Of a stretch of 64,000 bases of DNA, positions 1 to 13,713 are shown piece after piece. Below the pieces are notes generated by a model. It was not told where the DNA came from, did not search any database, and saw nothing but the letters and a program-made list of their open reading frames with translations. Position 1 is the stretch's first letter; each line of letters starts with the position of its first letter. Where the stretch lies: NCBI GenBank assembly GCA_003415625.1, contig PYIU01000003.1, forward strand, positions 1,736,001-1,800,000. The letters run 5' to 3'. Source of the DNA: Aquanectria penicillioides. Lineage: Eukaryota; Ascomycota; Sordariomycetes; Hypocreales; Nectriaceae. Made by a program: the position numbers and the translations under genes.

Positions 1-240
1 GATATTTGCGAGTTGAAGTCGGGATGAAATGGCCAGGAAGGAGTGGGCATAGGTGTCGAAGTGTAGATGCCTACGTAGTTGCATCAATACGGTTTAGCGC
101 ATCTGCTGCTTTGATGCCTGCCCCAGTATAAGGTAGCCTGGCCAGTGACAATGACAAGAACATATGCCATACCAAGGTTCAAGAAAATCCAATGTGGAGA
201 GGAGCATCAATGTCAATTCATACAGGATCTTGGAATCGCA
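1..240. other. 3' flank of MFS transporter gene
   Basis: This short edge segment lies downstream of the minus-strand transporter stop codon. I see no coding feature in it; it probably carries the 3' untranslated region and polyadenylation site of that gene. Confidence 0.4.
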
Positions 241-1799
241 CTATGATCTAGACCCAGCGCTAAATTTGATGCCCAGAGGGCCACCAGTCCATATCAACTG
301 TGGAATCGCCGATACGAAGGTCAAAATGCCTAGACTCCATCCAACAGTTCCCCATCCTGCACTATCTCGAATCAAGCCACCCATGATCGGCCCTAACATC
401 GTGCCACCAGAAAAGGCCATGTTATATAGCCCATAGGCTTGTGCGACAGGCACGTCGCCGGACTCGTCTGCATCACTCTGGACCGCCCAGTTGATCTCGG
501 CCATCAAGGGCCCAAAGACGCATGCAATGGCAAGACCAACGCCGGTAAGTAACCCGCAGAGCATGACGATATGCCTTATGGAGTCCTCGGATACGAATCG
601 TAGGCATATGAGGAACGGTGTGGCAAAGAAGAAGCCGAACGTGGCCAGCCACTTGGGTCCGTAACGGTCGCCAACTACTCCGATGAGAGGGCTCAAGAAT
701 GAGGGCAGAACAGCAGGCAAGAAGATGAGGCCACCACCGACAGAGTTCCAACCAAACGTTTCAGAAACATGCAATGGGAGGGTGCTGTCGAAAGAAGTCA
801 TGATGACCGCGTGGATCAGGGTTCCCCAGAGTGCGGCCAAGAAGCGCGGTTTCTTAAGAAGCTTAATCAAGGTTCCTATGGGATCATGACGACGAGATGT
901 TTGTTTTGATGGTCCATTATTCTCCGGCGGAGAATCCGTTCCATCTTCCAGGGACTGAGGTAACGTCGTCAGGGTGTTCTCGGGATCTGAGGACGGTAAT
1001 GTCGCAGGTTGGTCAAGCCATCGTTTGGCCTCCTTGACTTCGATGATGGAGAGCCGCAGTACAATATCCACCGCCAAGAGCCCGAAACACATGGCGAATA
1101 CCGGATAATAACCCCCTTTTGCGTACACGACACCGCCAAGAAGCGGTGCTGTCAAAATCCCGAGACTCGCCGACATGCCAATCCATCCAGTAGCCATGCC
1201 CACGTCGTTTGGATCAACTGAATCGATGACCAGAGCCAGACCGACGGTCCAGGTCAACGATGCTGAAATGCCTTGAAGAGCCCTTCCGATCATAAACATT
1301 GCGAGACTGTTGCTCAAGCATAGAACTATAGTGGCGGCCGCTAAACTAACCAAGCCAGTGAGCATGGGGATCTTGCGGTTCTGATACCGGTCGGCAACAT
1401 AGCCCCATAACGCTACGGTCCACAATGATGAGCAATTGACAACGGATGTTGGGCAGACTTGGAGGAAACACGTACGCGAAAATGCCAGGAGAGAAGCCCC
1501 ATAGACAGCAAGTGATATTGAAATCCAGTATTGCACTCTATCTGGATCAATGCCAACCCGCGCCTGGAGCGAGAACGGCATGACGGGCACTATGACGCCA
1601 TAAAGAAAATGTCCTATGGCGCTGTGTTAGTCTTTGGCTACCCGGGCGGGTAAGCTGTGAAGAGATGGGAGAACCTATGACCAGGTGGAATTACAGTGAA
1701 GCATGCAAAGGAGCAAGTGGTAACTATGAGCCCAGCCGAGGACCGCAACTTTAGCAAAACTGGTGGTTTGCCGTGCCAGAGCGACTTGACGACGGCCAT
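241..1799 (-). CDS. MFS transporter, DHA1/vesicular-amine-transporter-like
   Basis: Predicted 12-helix plasma- or vacuolar-membrane antiporter of the major facilitator superfamily, about 480 residues. Proposed exons on the minus strand are 1799-1675, 1621-1476 and 1412-241, whose sum is divisible by three. The second intron (1413-1475) has a perfect GTACGT donor and restores the family motif FSPLWGYVADRYQNR, a motif-A loop after helix 2. The first intron (1622-1674) has GTTCTC..CTAACACAG and joins to HFLYGVIVPVMPF at helix 1. A hydrophilic central loop (around residues 210-250) separates the two six-helix halves. The start ATG at 1799 was chosen because the following residues look like the usual MFS cytosolic tail; an in-frame ATG at 1886 is possible. 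Substrate unknown; drug or polyamine export is typical of the family but is inference. Confidence 0.8.
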
Positions 1800-4314
1800 G
1801 GCAGAATTTCGGGGTGTGAACTCTTCGCTCTGAACTTCAAAGGTGGAGGGGAAGGTTGCCCAGAGAGCAAAGATGTGACGAAACAAGAGTTGTGACTGGT
1901 TTTATTTTCTGTCTTCTCTCATGTATGACCCCCTCCGCCCTTCGCTTGATGACATCTTTTTTTTTCCGGCTGAACAAAAAGAGTGGTGGGTGTGGAGTTT
2001 TACGCAACCGCGGAATCCAGCAACTGTTCTAGTGCCTAGATACGGTTAGCGTATGGTACTCAACAACCCCCGGAAAATTATCCAACAGGTAGATCATAAG
2101 CAAGTTTTGGTGAGCCATTTGGACATCTTTGATGGGATCTGCTTGGGATCTGGGCTTGATTGATAATCGACAGCGGGTAGGGCTGATTGTCACCGAGGTG
2201 TGTTTGGGTGTGTGCATATTCGTAGCTACGGAGTTTAAACGCCTAGAGGAGGCGCCCTAAACTTTGACGCTCGGCCGAAGAACTATAATAAGAACATTAT
2301 TATCGAGTTTACCCAAAGCCTTGGACTTGGATGCTAGAGCAGAGATTTTCCGGGAGCCTGTGCCGAGCCCCAGGTTGGGGGTTGCAATGAGAGCTGAATG
2401 AGAGCATGCCAGGAGTTATGTCCCAGTTCCAACTTTTGCTCACCAACTTGGTTCGGAATCCTTTCCGTTCAAAGACACAGGGCGTTGGGGCTGTCGTCTA
2501 CCACCTTGGCGCTTCTAGAAGACGAAAACCCTTTTGCATATTGACTTGTTTTAGATTGATAAATATAAGGCGATTTGGATTACTGGAGGAACTCGGCTCA
2601 ATTGTGTGGCATGCACTGCTGTGGCTCGCACCCAATCGGACCAGGGTGCGGATGAACTGTGAAGGAATAATAAAACAACAACTACACACAGGGGTACGGG
2701 AAACCGAAATGTGATCTTGCATCTTGATGCATTAGACCCATCAGGAATCCACAGACTATCGGTTCACCACTACCATTTCACTGGACCCCAACATGATTTT
2801 GACCCGTTATGCTGCAGTGGTCCTTTCATAAGTGCGCCTCGTGGCAACCCTGATCGACGAGATTAGCGCCCGTCGGTAATGTGCATTACTGTACATAGGT
2901 AGGCAGCCGTGGCAGCTCAACTAAGCAGTTCTTGGATCTTGGGGTTCCGGGGAAAGAATGAGGAACCTTTGCAAAATGATAGTAACCAGGGGCCCGTGTA
3001 GAGAAGCTGAAAATCAATTTATCAAATTAGAGCAACATTTGCATGTGTTTTGTTTCATGAATGGGTTCGCCGAAGGAAATGATCATCAAAGGAGTAACCA
3101 GGGTCATGAAAGTGGCTAACCTTGTTGGCGACGCCGGTCGTATTTTTGAAGCAACATGGGCCTGAGATTGAGCTAACATATTATAATAGTATTATTGTAC
3201 TTCCTTCAAGTAGGGCGAAGCTAGAATCCTTGGACAATGCAGAGACGTGGGGGGGAATTTGTCGATGGGAACAAGCGCGGATTAGAGGAGGAGAGAACAA
3301 CAACACGAGTGGCTCAGAGTCATTGCTACGTGGCGGCGATTCTGGTGACGAGAAGCCTGAGCGAACAGCACCGGGCAGGGCGGAGGTTAACGCTAGTGAT
3401 GTACGGCGTCCGTTGGAGGAGGAGTTGTCTTGAGCTAAGTTATCTGCCATGGAATTCTTCGACGGCGTGACGGCGACTGGGCCGGCGTTAGTCTGGTGGG
3501 TTAAGGTGAGACAACATATCAAGTCCCAGGCCACGAACGAGGGGGACGAAGGGGAGACGAAAACCCACCGAACCATGCACAATACAACAAGGAACCACTT
3601 CGAGCTGATTTCTAGCGGATGTGCTTGAATGCCGACATGGGAATCCTACGCTGGAGATGTACCGGTGTCGGGAGAAGGAAGGCTGTTGGGTCGTCTAGCA
3701 ACGGGGTTCTCATGAGAGGGTCGGAAGCGGGACTGAGCACGTCTCGAAACGACCAGCCTGTGCCTGCTTCGCTTCGTAGGTAGATGGGCACCTTTTAGAT
3801 GAGCTTGAGGGCTGAGAATTGTAGAAAGATATCTGCTTCCGTTGCCCCTTGAGGCCCTGGTGAGGGAGGAATGAAAACGCAATGTCCTTGGGCTGAAGTG
3901 TCAGCGCCGTGCGGTGCAGGAGATGCGAGTTGGTGATTCACTCGACAGGGTCGGCGTGTGGCGTGCGGCGACGCGCCGCTGAACCCTGGACTCTAGGCTG
4001 GCGATGGTGACGCTCTAACATTAGCGGTGGTCCTTTCCGTCCGTGCTCTCTCCGTGTTGCTGGGCCCTGAACAGGGTCGCCAATTGAACATGGCATCGTC
4101 AAAATGTGAAATGGGCGAAGGAGAAGAGATTGAAGAGTCTCAAAGAGGAAACTGTTCGTCATCTGGGCCATGCAAGGGGCCTGCCCGTAAAGAGTGGTAG
4201 TGACGTTTGTTTCTGTCTTATAACAAGGGGAAGGTAGTCGGGTTCCCAATGTGATGAGGGTGGACGTTCGTGTTAGTCAGCGTCAATGAACCATTTCGTT
4301 ACGTCTCAGGAGCT

Positions 4315-4349
4315 GCCTACCTACCTAGGTTGGTAGGTACCTAGGTAGT
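4315..4349. repeat. CCTACC/TAGGTA palindromic tract
   Basis: Overlapping copies of CCTACC, ACCTAGGT and GGTACCTAGGTAG make a locally self-complementary tract. Similar tracts recur in other spacers of the window (near 9510, 23690, 49290, 52880 and 56950-57030) but not in coding exons. Confidence 0.6.
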
Positions 4350-4415
4350 GAGAGGGCTTGTTCCTTGCCTACTACCATCACATAACCGTGTTCAACATGT
4401 GCACCAAAGATCACC

Positions 4416-4446
<31 letters not shown>

Positions 4447-4452
4447 GTCGTC
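4416..4452 (+). repeat. (CAT)n trinucleotide microsatellite
   Basis: Ten or so CAT/ATC units run to 4446, followed by GTCGTC. It lies in non-coding DNA; the apparent poly-isoleucine frame across it is not a gene. Confidence 0.9.
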
Positions 4453-5352
4453 AGAACCAGAATCAGAATCAGGGTCCGCATCCCCTTGTCAAAGGAAACA
4501 GAAAACGATCAATCAAACAAAACACACAGTGAACTAGAATGAGCACGCTTGGTTTCGTCCGGATTCCCAACAACCCTTGTCCTTGCTGGAGGGAGATCCC
4601 TGCACGCATCGAGGGTCCCGCAGGCTGGAGCGCCTGAGGGGCATTTGGGCATTGGGCGCGAGCTGGCCAAGGCTTCATGGCCTCGTCATGCGCAGTTCGC
4701 AATTTGCGTTGGAGCACGATTCTCACGTCGGGGAAACGAAGCCGGGCAATTTCAAATTGCAATCTTTCCATCACGAGTGATGCGCTCAGCGGACCGTCAT
4801 CCAAGGGACCGTGGACCGTGATTCACAAGGACCATTTGACGCCTCGGGCTCCCCCATGCTAGTCTAGGACAACGGATGGCGGACAGAGGGACAAAGGGCG
4901 CCGAACCATGGCGTATTTGGTACGTTTTGGCAACCAGGCAGTCGGGGGGGACATGAACCGTGCAACGGAGTTGCTTTGTTCGAGCCTCACCTCGCGTATG
5001 TACCGCACTCCAATGCGGATGGAGTCACAATTCACCGAGTCTGTTTCGGACAGGGCCCATGACCTTTGTCGAGCTGACGATGGTACCAGAGGCCCAAGTT
5101 ATTTGACACTGGCACTGACACCAACGCCGGCACTGCCATTCACATTGACAGGTCAGGGAGGATTCGATGGGGCTCCCTCCAGCGCGCGAAGGCTCACACA
5201 GCCAGACAACGGCGTGACGAGACAAGACGGGACAGGCATGACCCTTACAGGAACAAACCGCTTGCCCAGGAAACCCACGACGAACTTGTGTGATTCCATC
5301 GTCCCATCTTGACATGCTCTCTGTGTTGTGCCCCTCCTGGCCCCTTCCCCTA

Positions 5353-5385
5353 TTTTCTTTTCTTTTCTTTTCTTTTCCTTTCCTT
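5353..5385 (+). repeat. (TTTTC)n microsatellite
   Basis: Tandem TTTTC pentamers with a degenerate end, in non-coding DNA. Confidence 0.9.
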
Positions 5386-6466
5386 GTCATTTGCCCTCTC
5401 GTAAGAGGTGCCCGCAAGCATTGTACTCTGGGGAGACGAGTAGTGCGACTTGATGCAAGATTTGATGTTCCATGCCCGGCCTCCCGATCATGGCCAGGAC
5501 CCCGATTCTAAAGCCCGGTGATCAACAACAAAGGCGTTGAGAGTGGATTCGACCAATGCCAGGGCCGAGGGATGTTGATTCACCCGGGGTGTTAGTGTCG
5601 CCGTCAAGCAGCAATTTGAGAATGTGCACACGCGGAACAAAGGAGCATGGCTGCACTTGCACGCCCGGGCCTTGTGCCATATCGATACGGACATTGCACC
5701 TGTGCCCCTGATGAGTGATGAATGATGCCTCATTGCGCGGTTTCTGTTTGTATTGTTTTGAGGTCAATCAACTCGAAGCCTGCCTGTCTATGCTCGGCAT
5801 TGACTCCTTTTTTTCTTCTTCTTCTCCTTCCCCTGAGCCTCTCGTTTCACATGGATTTTCTGAAGCTGCGCCGGTTGGCTGTCGCAGGGCACCCTCTTTT
5901 CCTTAGCCTCGGAATTCACCTGTGAATTCTTCTTTACTTCTTCCAGGGGCACAGACTATTGGAAGGCAGTTCGTGTTGCAGACATATGCACAGGCAACAA
6001 TTGCAAAAGTGCTTGGTTATCCTGTTGATGGTAGGACGGTGCCAGGAAGACAGGCGCCAACCGACGGCTACTGCTTATCTGGGACGGAGTATGTCCGCAC
6101 CGTACCCTGGTATCAAAGAACCAAAGAATCAAAGCGCCTGGACGGCTGGAGAAGCTAGCCAGCCCCGACCTCTCCTGGCCGGTTTGGAGGTACCTACGGT
6201 GAAGCTGCGGTGCCTTGTGCACTGCCAAGAACAATACTGGACGGAGGTTGCTGGGAAGTTGGCTGTCCTAGCGGCGCACGGGGTAAGTTGCAGAGTGCTT
6301 GCTTGCTTGTCTCCTGGCTCGCTGGTACTTTCACAGCATCTAAAGCTCGTGCTCTAACAGAGGAGTCGATGGTGGACGCACCCGGCCGCCCGTAGGCTGT
6401 CAACGACCACGACCCCTGGCTGCATGCTGGCTGGACACGGCCTTCAGCTGTTAGCGACGGAATCCC

Positions 6467-6490
6467 TTTTTTTTTTTTTTTTTTTTTTTT
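6467..6490 (+). repeat. T24 homopolymer
   Basis: An uninterrupted run of 24 T followed after a short gap by a second shorter T run. Non-coding. Confidence 0.9.
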
Positions 6491-7558
6491 GGTCTGCATT
6501 TTTTTTTTCTTGTCCTGCCTCATCCTCCCACTCTCGCTCTCTCCCATGCCGACCCTTGACGGGCCACCCATTGTAGTCCTGGGCTAGGCTGGGCTGGTGT
6601 GCTGGGGACTCCACCCTCCACGCCAGTGCCAGCACCCCAAAGGATGTCCGCCTGTCCTACGTGTACAGGTGCACCAGCTGCTCCTATACATGCCTTGGCT
6701 CCTTAGCTACAGAACCTTGTCAGGTCTCCCACGCTGGCTCCCTCCGCAGAGTATCTTGGCTGAGGTATTGTGCCATTGTGCTCCGTACTGTACATGTCCT
6801 GTGCCCAGTCCTGCCCAGTCCAGCCCAGTCCAGTCCAGCCCAGCACAGGGCTGTTTGGTCTGTGGCCGTAACTGTATTCCCTTTTCAACCAACTTCCACT
6901 CGCAAACTCCACTTTCGTCCATCACGCTCACTGGCCCCTTCGTCCCCTCGTCCCCCTCGTCTCCCGTCCGACTCCATCACCCCCCGTCTCCATCTCCGTC
7001 GTCCCCTCCCTCCTCTCATGCTCACTCTCTCGCCCGCCCGCTCTCCATCCATCCATCCATCCATCAGCAGCGCCCCCCCAATCCCCGTCCGTGTCCGTCC
7101 CAAGCCCAAAATCCACTCCCCCCCAATCCACTCCCACTCCTAGTCAACTCTCCGCCTTGCCTCCTGCCTGCTTTCAGTTTATTACTGCCTGGCTTGCTTT
7201 TCGCTCTCGCTCGTCTCGTCCCCAAAAAGATCCACTACCACTGCCACGGCCGCTGCATCTGCCTTCTACCAACCACCACCTCTGCCGCCGCCTCCCTCCT
7301 TCACCTTTTACCTTACCTCACCATACACTCCAGTACGCCAAACAACCACCACCGCCTCTAATCCGCCTTACATCCACGCACCTCATCCACCACTTCCGCT
7401 CACTTCCGCCGCCGCGCCCGCTCGACTTCTCCCGACTTCCCCCCGACTTCAACTCCGCCCCTTGAATCCGCTTCAATCCTCCCGCTCTCTCACGCGTGCA
7501 CGCGCTCTTTTAGCCCATCGTCACTCTCTTTGAGGGCCAGCATCCCGAAATTAGGTAG

Positions 7559-8701
<1,143 letters not shown>

Positions 8702-11700
8702 TTGGGGCAAAGCTAGGCCGCGGCCCCGCGAGGGCCTCATTGACCCGTATCCTTTCGGCATTGGTGGCTAGGTAAGGAGCCCTCAAACGACAGAAATGAA
8801 CCCCAGGTCGGAGGGCGTGTAGCGATAGGCGGGGCGTGTGCTGGTCATATGGGGCGCGAAGGAGAATAAGTGGTCGATCTGATACGCGGCATGAATCGGA
8901 CAACGGAACGAAGCTCGGGAACGGGCGTCTCGTTTCATGAGCATGACGAAAGACAGAGGTTGTCGGCGAGGAAACGAGGGCGGCACTCGGCAGAGGATGT
9001 CAAAGGCGGTGCCGGACAGTGTCTCTGTGATTGATGAGCCAACTCTTGCGCCGTCACCCTTTCTGTGTTTATTGGACCGGAATCTACAGTGCTCATTTTT
9101 CTTCTTGGTTCTCTCTTGAATTTTCATTTTCTGGGGGGAAGCGGGAAAGCTGGAAAGCAGGGAAGCGGAGGAAGCGAAAGGCGGGGGAGGTGGGAAATTC
9201 ATAAAGCCTGGCGTGAACGCTTCGATAGGACAGTTTGGCGATTGGAGTGCAATTTAAATCGATGGTCTTGTCTTGAGTTGTATTTGCTTGCAGATGCCGG
9301 GCCTATAGAGTGCATCACTTGGGCGAGCGAGGTGGCTCGGGCTGAGTGTGGAACGGTACCGCCACCCGATCGCAGCGACGCAAGACGGTGATGTGATTCG
9401 CCAGCACGAGGTTTGGAAGCGACGGCTGGCAGGGAGGGGTAGCGAGCTAAGGTGAATCGGTGAAGCTCCTTTGCTGGTGCTCTCACCTCAAAGCGCCAAG
9501 GTTGAAAGCTAGGTACCTAGGTCTAGATTGGGGTGGGATTGATTCTGTACCGTTTCTTAGTTGGGCGCTGGGGAAGGAAAAAAAAAAGGGCCTGGACGCT
9601 AGAAACCGGGCCGGTTCTGCGTGATGTTGACCGCCGGGATGGGTCCTAGGATGCAACGTTTGGTTTGGTTTGGCTTTGGTTTGGCTAGGGATACATAGAG
9701 TCGATGGGGGATCGAGGACAACGCCTGCTAAACAACAGACTGCTGTAAGGACCAAAAGAGGAAAAAAAAAAAAAAAAAGTACAGCGCAGCGCAGAGAGTC
9801 GCAACATGGGTGTTCGTGGGACGAGAAAACGGTGGGACCACCACCACAATCACCACTACCACCAACACCAACGCCAACACCACCGTTATCATCCTCAATC
9901 CCCGTCTCTGCTTCTTGTGCTAACTCTCTTTCCTTCCCTCTCCCTCTCCCTTCCTTGCTGGTGTCAAGCTTAAACCACCGCCCCCCCCCCCTAGTAATCG
10001 GCTCGTGGCTGCGGATAGGTATCCTATCCCGCTGGTCTCACATGGCTACAGTTCGCTGCCTAGGCGTGGTTTCCGGCGCGGGATATGCACTGCTGGGGCG
10101 GCGTCTGCACTTGCGGGTTGCAGTTCCATGCAGCAGTCAGTTGTGCAGAATGGCTGGACGAAGACGTGGCCAAGGATTGTGTGGTACCCATCTCCCTCCC
10201 TCCCCCTCCCCCCTCCCCGCAGGATGCCCCATTTTCCGACGCCCTTCGTCGGGTGAGGAAACTCAGCTACATCGCCGAGGTACGAGTGTTCTGGTTTGGC
10301 TTATGTAGTTCAGAGGGTTGTCTCGCAGGCCAAACTCCCCCATGTATGTAGTTGGTTTCCTCACCTTCATTTGTAGGCCCTTCCTACCCTTCCCCATCCA
10401 CCTTTCCGTTCCTCTTTGGTGAGTGGCGGTGCAAAAGAGGTTGCCAATCAGTTGCGGTGGTGTTTTGATAGACGGCCCAGGCATCTACGAAGCGCATAGG
10501 ATATGGTTGACGCTGACGGTGGCTCAATTGGCGAGAGATAAAAAAAAAAGCCTTCCCAAGCTTGGACGAGCCATGGATACGTCCAAGCATTACTTAGGCA
10601 GGTGCCTGCCTGCCTCTTCTAGGTACAGGTATAGAACAAAACTGACACCGCCCTAAAAGGATAGAGCGATGGGATAAGCAAGCAACAACCAGCTGAGGCA
10701 GGAGACAGCGAGCCGTGTGGCGAGGTCGGAAGGCCGAATACTTACCCGTCGGCCAACTTCCCTCTGCCACAAACCAGAGAGCTCCGGTCACGACCCGGCA
10801 ATCCCACCAAACGCCCCGGGGATCCGCCCCGTTAACATCATGACTGCGTCAGAACGATGGCATCCAGCTTTCCAGCTTCCCGCCGCCGTCCTCGTGGAGA
10901 CTGCCCGGCGGCCACTTTCCACGCTCTTGTTACGTACCAGATTTCCGCTTTTGCCTTGCAAGGCCCAAGTCGACTGATCGACCGACCGACCCGGGAACCG
11001 ATGCCATCTTGCACTGACTGCTCCGTGGAGCCCACCCTCTTGTCTCGTCCCTAAACATCCTTTCCACCAGCCCCTCTCCTCTTGCCTTCCTCCCCGCACG
11101 CAAATTGATCCCCACACAGACGACCTGGTTTGCATTGTGCGGAAGAAATTCATCTATCCCATCATCCGCAGCCTACGAATGCGAGGAAAGGCGTTATCGC
11201 ACGAAGACCCCCTAAGAAGGAATGGCATAATAAGGAAGAACCCTTGCCCGGTCTGCCTTCGACGGCCGGGCAGAGCCCCACTTTTTGCAGTCCTATACCC
11301 CGATCGGGACATGGTGAACCGGCCTTGACCGGGAATGACGCTGCTGATTCGCTGCGGAAACTCTCGTCAGTTTGCGTGCGTGTCTGCAGTTGTGGAGACG
11401 GTGTGGGTGCGACTGCGGGGAGACAGAGATAATGCAATGCGTGGGAAGGGCATCCGGCTTCGGTGACGGCTTATGGTTGATTGGCCAATCCGACTGAGTC
11501 GACTTCGGTAGTTTCTTTTTTCTTGTTGTTAATGCTCCGTCGAAGCTGACCAATCCTGTGATGGCGAAGCCTGCGTTTTGCAGGTGTGCTTGCACAACCC
11601 CAATCTTCGCAACCATGGCAATTCCTATGGCGGAAACCCTGAAATCCCATCCTGTCATTGTAGAAGGGTTTTTTCATGTGCGTGTATAAGACGAAATATA

Positions 11701-12145
11701 AGACCAGCAAGAAATCCTCACGCCGTGGTGCGTCAAGTCGTTCTACGGTGACGTGGGAGGGAAGGTCCCCAAAAGGAGCCCAGTCTTCTCACCATCCTCT
11801 GGCCATTGCTCGGCGGCAGAGGTATCTGTTTCATGACCAGACGACTGCTTCCCCGGCTTCCGGGGCGTCGTTTGTTTCGGCGGTGTTCGCTCGGAATTCT
11901 CAACTGACTCGGGGGGCGGCGGCCACTGCGGGTGGGTGGGCAGGTGACCGGCGGCCAACTTCTGCGGGCCTTTCCCTGATGGAGATGTATTTAATTGACG
12001 TCGGCATTTCTGCTTCTCAATTGCTTCCTCTTCTTTCCCGTCTTCTTGTTCCCTCGACTGTTTCTTCCGCAAGTTGACAGCAGCCGGCTACCTCCATTCG
12101 ACTTTCTCTGGTGACCTGGTGCCTGGTATTCTCCCACCCACCATC
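8702..12145. other. Intergenic region between cdc42 and agmatinase
   Basis: About 3.4 kb with no gene I can support. It contains the cdc42 3' region, A/T homopolymers (near 9577 and 9762), C-rich tracts near 9985 and 10200, and the promoter of the ureohydrolase gene, with CCAAT elements at 11479-11490 and 11550-11554. The ORFs present are on both strands, overlap one another and show no domain. Confidence 0.6.
11479..11490. promoter_or_regulatory. Back-to-back CCAAT boxes (perfect 12-bp palindrome)
   Basis: GATTGGCCAATC is its own reverse complement and places two CCAAT pentamers head to head. CCAAT is the known site of the fungal HAP/CBC heterotrimer. It sits about 650 bp upstream of the ureohydrolase ATG, with another CCAAT at 11550-11554. 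That it controls this gene is inference. Confidence 0.4.
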
Positions 12146-13516
12146 ATGAAATCCGCCACCCTCTTGAGCCTGCTGGCTTTGGCGGGGTTGACCTCCGCCT
12201 GCAGCCATGATCATGACGACAAAGAATGGACTCAGGAGGAATTGGCCGAGCTCGAACGCAAATGGGGTTATGAGGTGAGATTCTACTTCCTCCGGGGTTT
12301 TCTACGCGAGCAAGACGGACTGTTTCCTCTCATTTTCGTTTTGCGTGCTACCCCGCGAAGTTGTCATGACGGGCTAACTGACACTGACTTCCCCCTCTCC
12401 AGTGGTCCTTCAACGGCATTGGCACATTTGCCCACCTCAACCACGTCAAGTGTCTCACCGAGCCCACCGAGCCCTTCGACATTGCCGTCGTTGGCGTCCC
12501 CTTCGACACCGCCGTGAGCTACCGTCCCGGCGCCCGCTTCGGACCCCGCGCCATCCGCCAGGCCTCATCTCGCCAGACGTCGTTCCGCGGCTTCAACCCT
12601 CGAGCCGGCATCAACCCTTACCAGAACTGGGCCAAGGTTGTCGACTGTGGTGACATCCCCATCACCCCCATTGACAACAACATTGCCCGCGAGCAGATGA
12701 CCCAGGCCCTGAAGCAGCTCGGCAAGAGGAAGACGGTCAGCGCCGTCTCCAAGAAACCCAAGATCCTGTCTCTCGGCGGCGACCACAGCTTGGCCCTCCC
12801 TGCCCTGCGAGCCCTGACTGAGATCTACGGCAAGCCCGTCCAGGTCCTCCACTTCGATGGTGAGTCGACGTTTCTGCCCTGCCCTACGGCTTGAATGAAA
12901 CACCCAACTAACATGACGTGTCTTCGCCTTGTTTAGCTCACCTCGATACCTGGAACCCCGCGGCCTACCCATCCTACTGGGGCGAAACCCAGTTCACTCA
13001 CGGCTCCATGTTCTGGATGGCCAACCAAGAAGGCCTCCTGTCAAACTCGTCTTCGGAGCCCTCCGTTCACGCCGGCCTGCGCACCCGCCTGAGCGGCACC
13101 GATTGGGCCGACAACATCGACGACACGGCCCAGAATTGGATCCGCTTCGCGGCCGACGAGATCGACGAGCTCGGCACCCAGGGTATCATTGATGGCATCC
13201 TTGCCGCGCTCGGAACCGAGAACCCCGTCTATCTCTCCGTCGACATTGACGTCCTTGACCCGGCCTTTGCCCCCGGCACCGGCACCCCCGAGCCGGCGGC
13301 TGGACTACCCGAGAGTTCATCCGCATCCTGCGCGGCATCGAGGGCCTCAACATTGTCGGAGCCGACGTCGTTGAGGTCTCTCCCGCTTACCAGGGCAATG
13401 GCGAGGAGACTGCTCTGGCCGCCGCTCAGGTTGCTTACGAGATCATCACCTCCATCGTCAAGCGTGGTCTCCAGGGCATGGGTAAAGAGGGCAAGAGCGG
13501 CCACGACGAGCTCTAA
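12146..13516 (+). CDS. Secreted agmatinase-type ureohydrolase (one-base frameshift in exon 3)
   Basis: Binuclear-manganese ureohydrolase of the arginase/agmatinase family, expected to hydrolyse agmatine or a related guanidino compound to urea and an amine. Exons 12146-12274, 12403-12859 and 12937-13516 encode about 388 residues. The start gives a clear signal peptide (MKSATLLSLLALAGLTSA), so the enzyme is probably secreted or in the secretory pathway. Family motifs visible are VVGVPFDTAVSYRPGARFGP, LSLGGDHSLALPAL, the metal-binding HFDAHLDTW (formed across intron 2) and SVDIDVLDPAFAPGTGTPEP. Near 13290-13300 (GAGCCGGCGGCTGG) one base is missing: the conserved GGWTTREFIRILRGIEGLN and the rest of the C terminus lie in the -1 frame and run to a stop at 13514-13516. 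Guanidinobutyrase is an alternative activity that the sequence cannot exclude. Confidence 0.88.
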
Positions 13517-13690
13517 GTTGAGCCTGATGCCATAGTTGACGATTTTATGCCCGGGTCTCCTTCTTTCCCATAGGCGGGTGAATATGAATCCCAGACACTC
13601 CTTGGGACATGCGGAACATTTCAGTCTGTCGAGCAAGTTGGGGGGGGAGTCACTGAGAGAGAAAAGTGTTTCCACCAACGGGGAGCCTGC

Positions 13691-13713
13691 AAAAAAAAAA
13701 AAAAAAAAAAAAA
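13691..13713 (+). repeat. A23 homopolymer
   Basis: Uninterrupted A run about 175 bp after the ureohydrolase stop, in its 3' flank. Confidence 0.9.

Noticed and set aside
3181..3582. Minus-strand frame with an internal MADNLAQDNSSSNGRRTS start
   Set aside because: The start looks protein-like, but no further exon or family could be supported.
6597..7361. 254-codon plus-strand frame rich in Ser/Pro/Leu
   Set aside because: Translation of the CT-rich cdc42 leader; no domain and begins with no ATG support.
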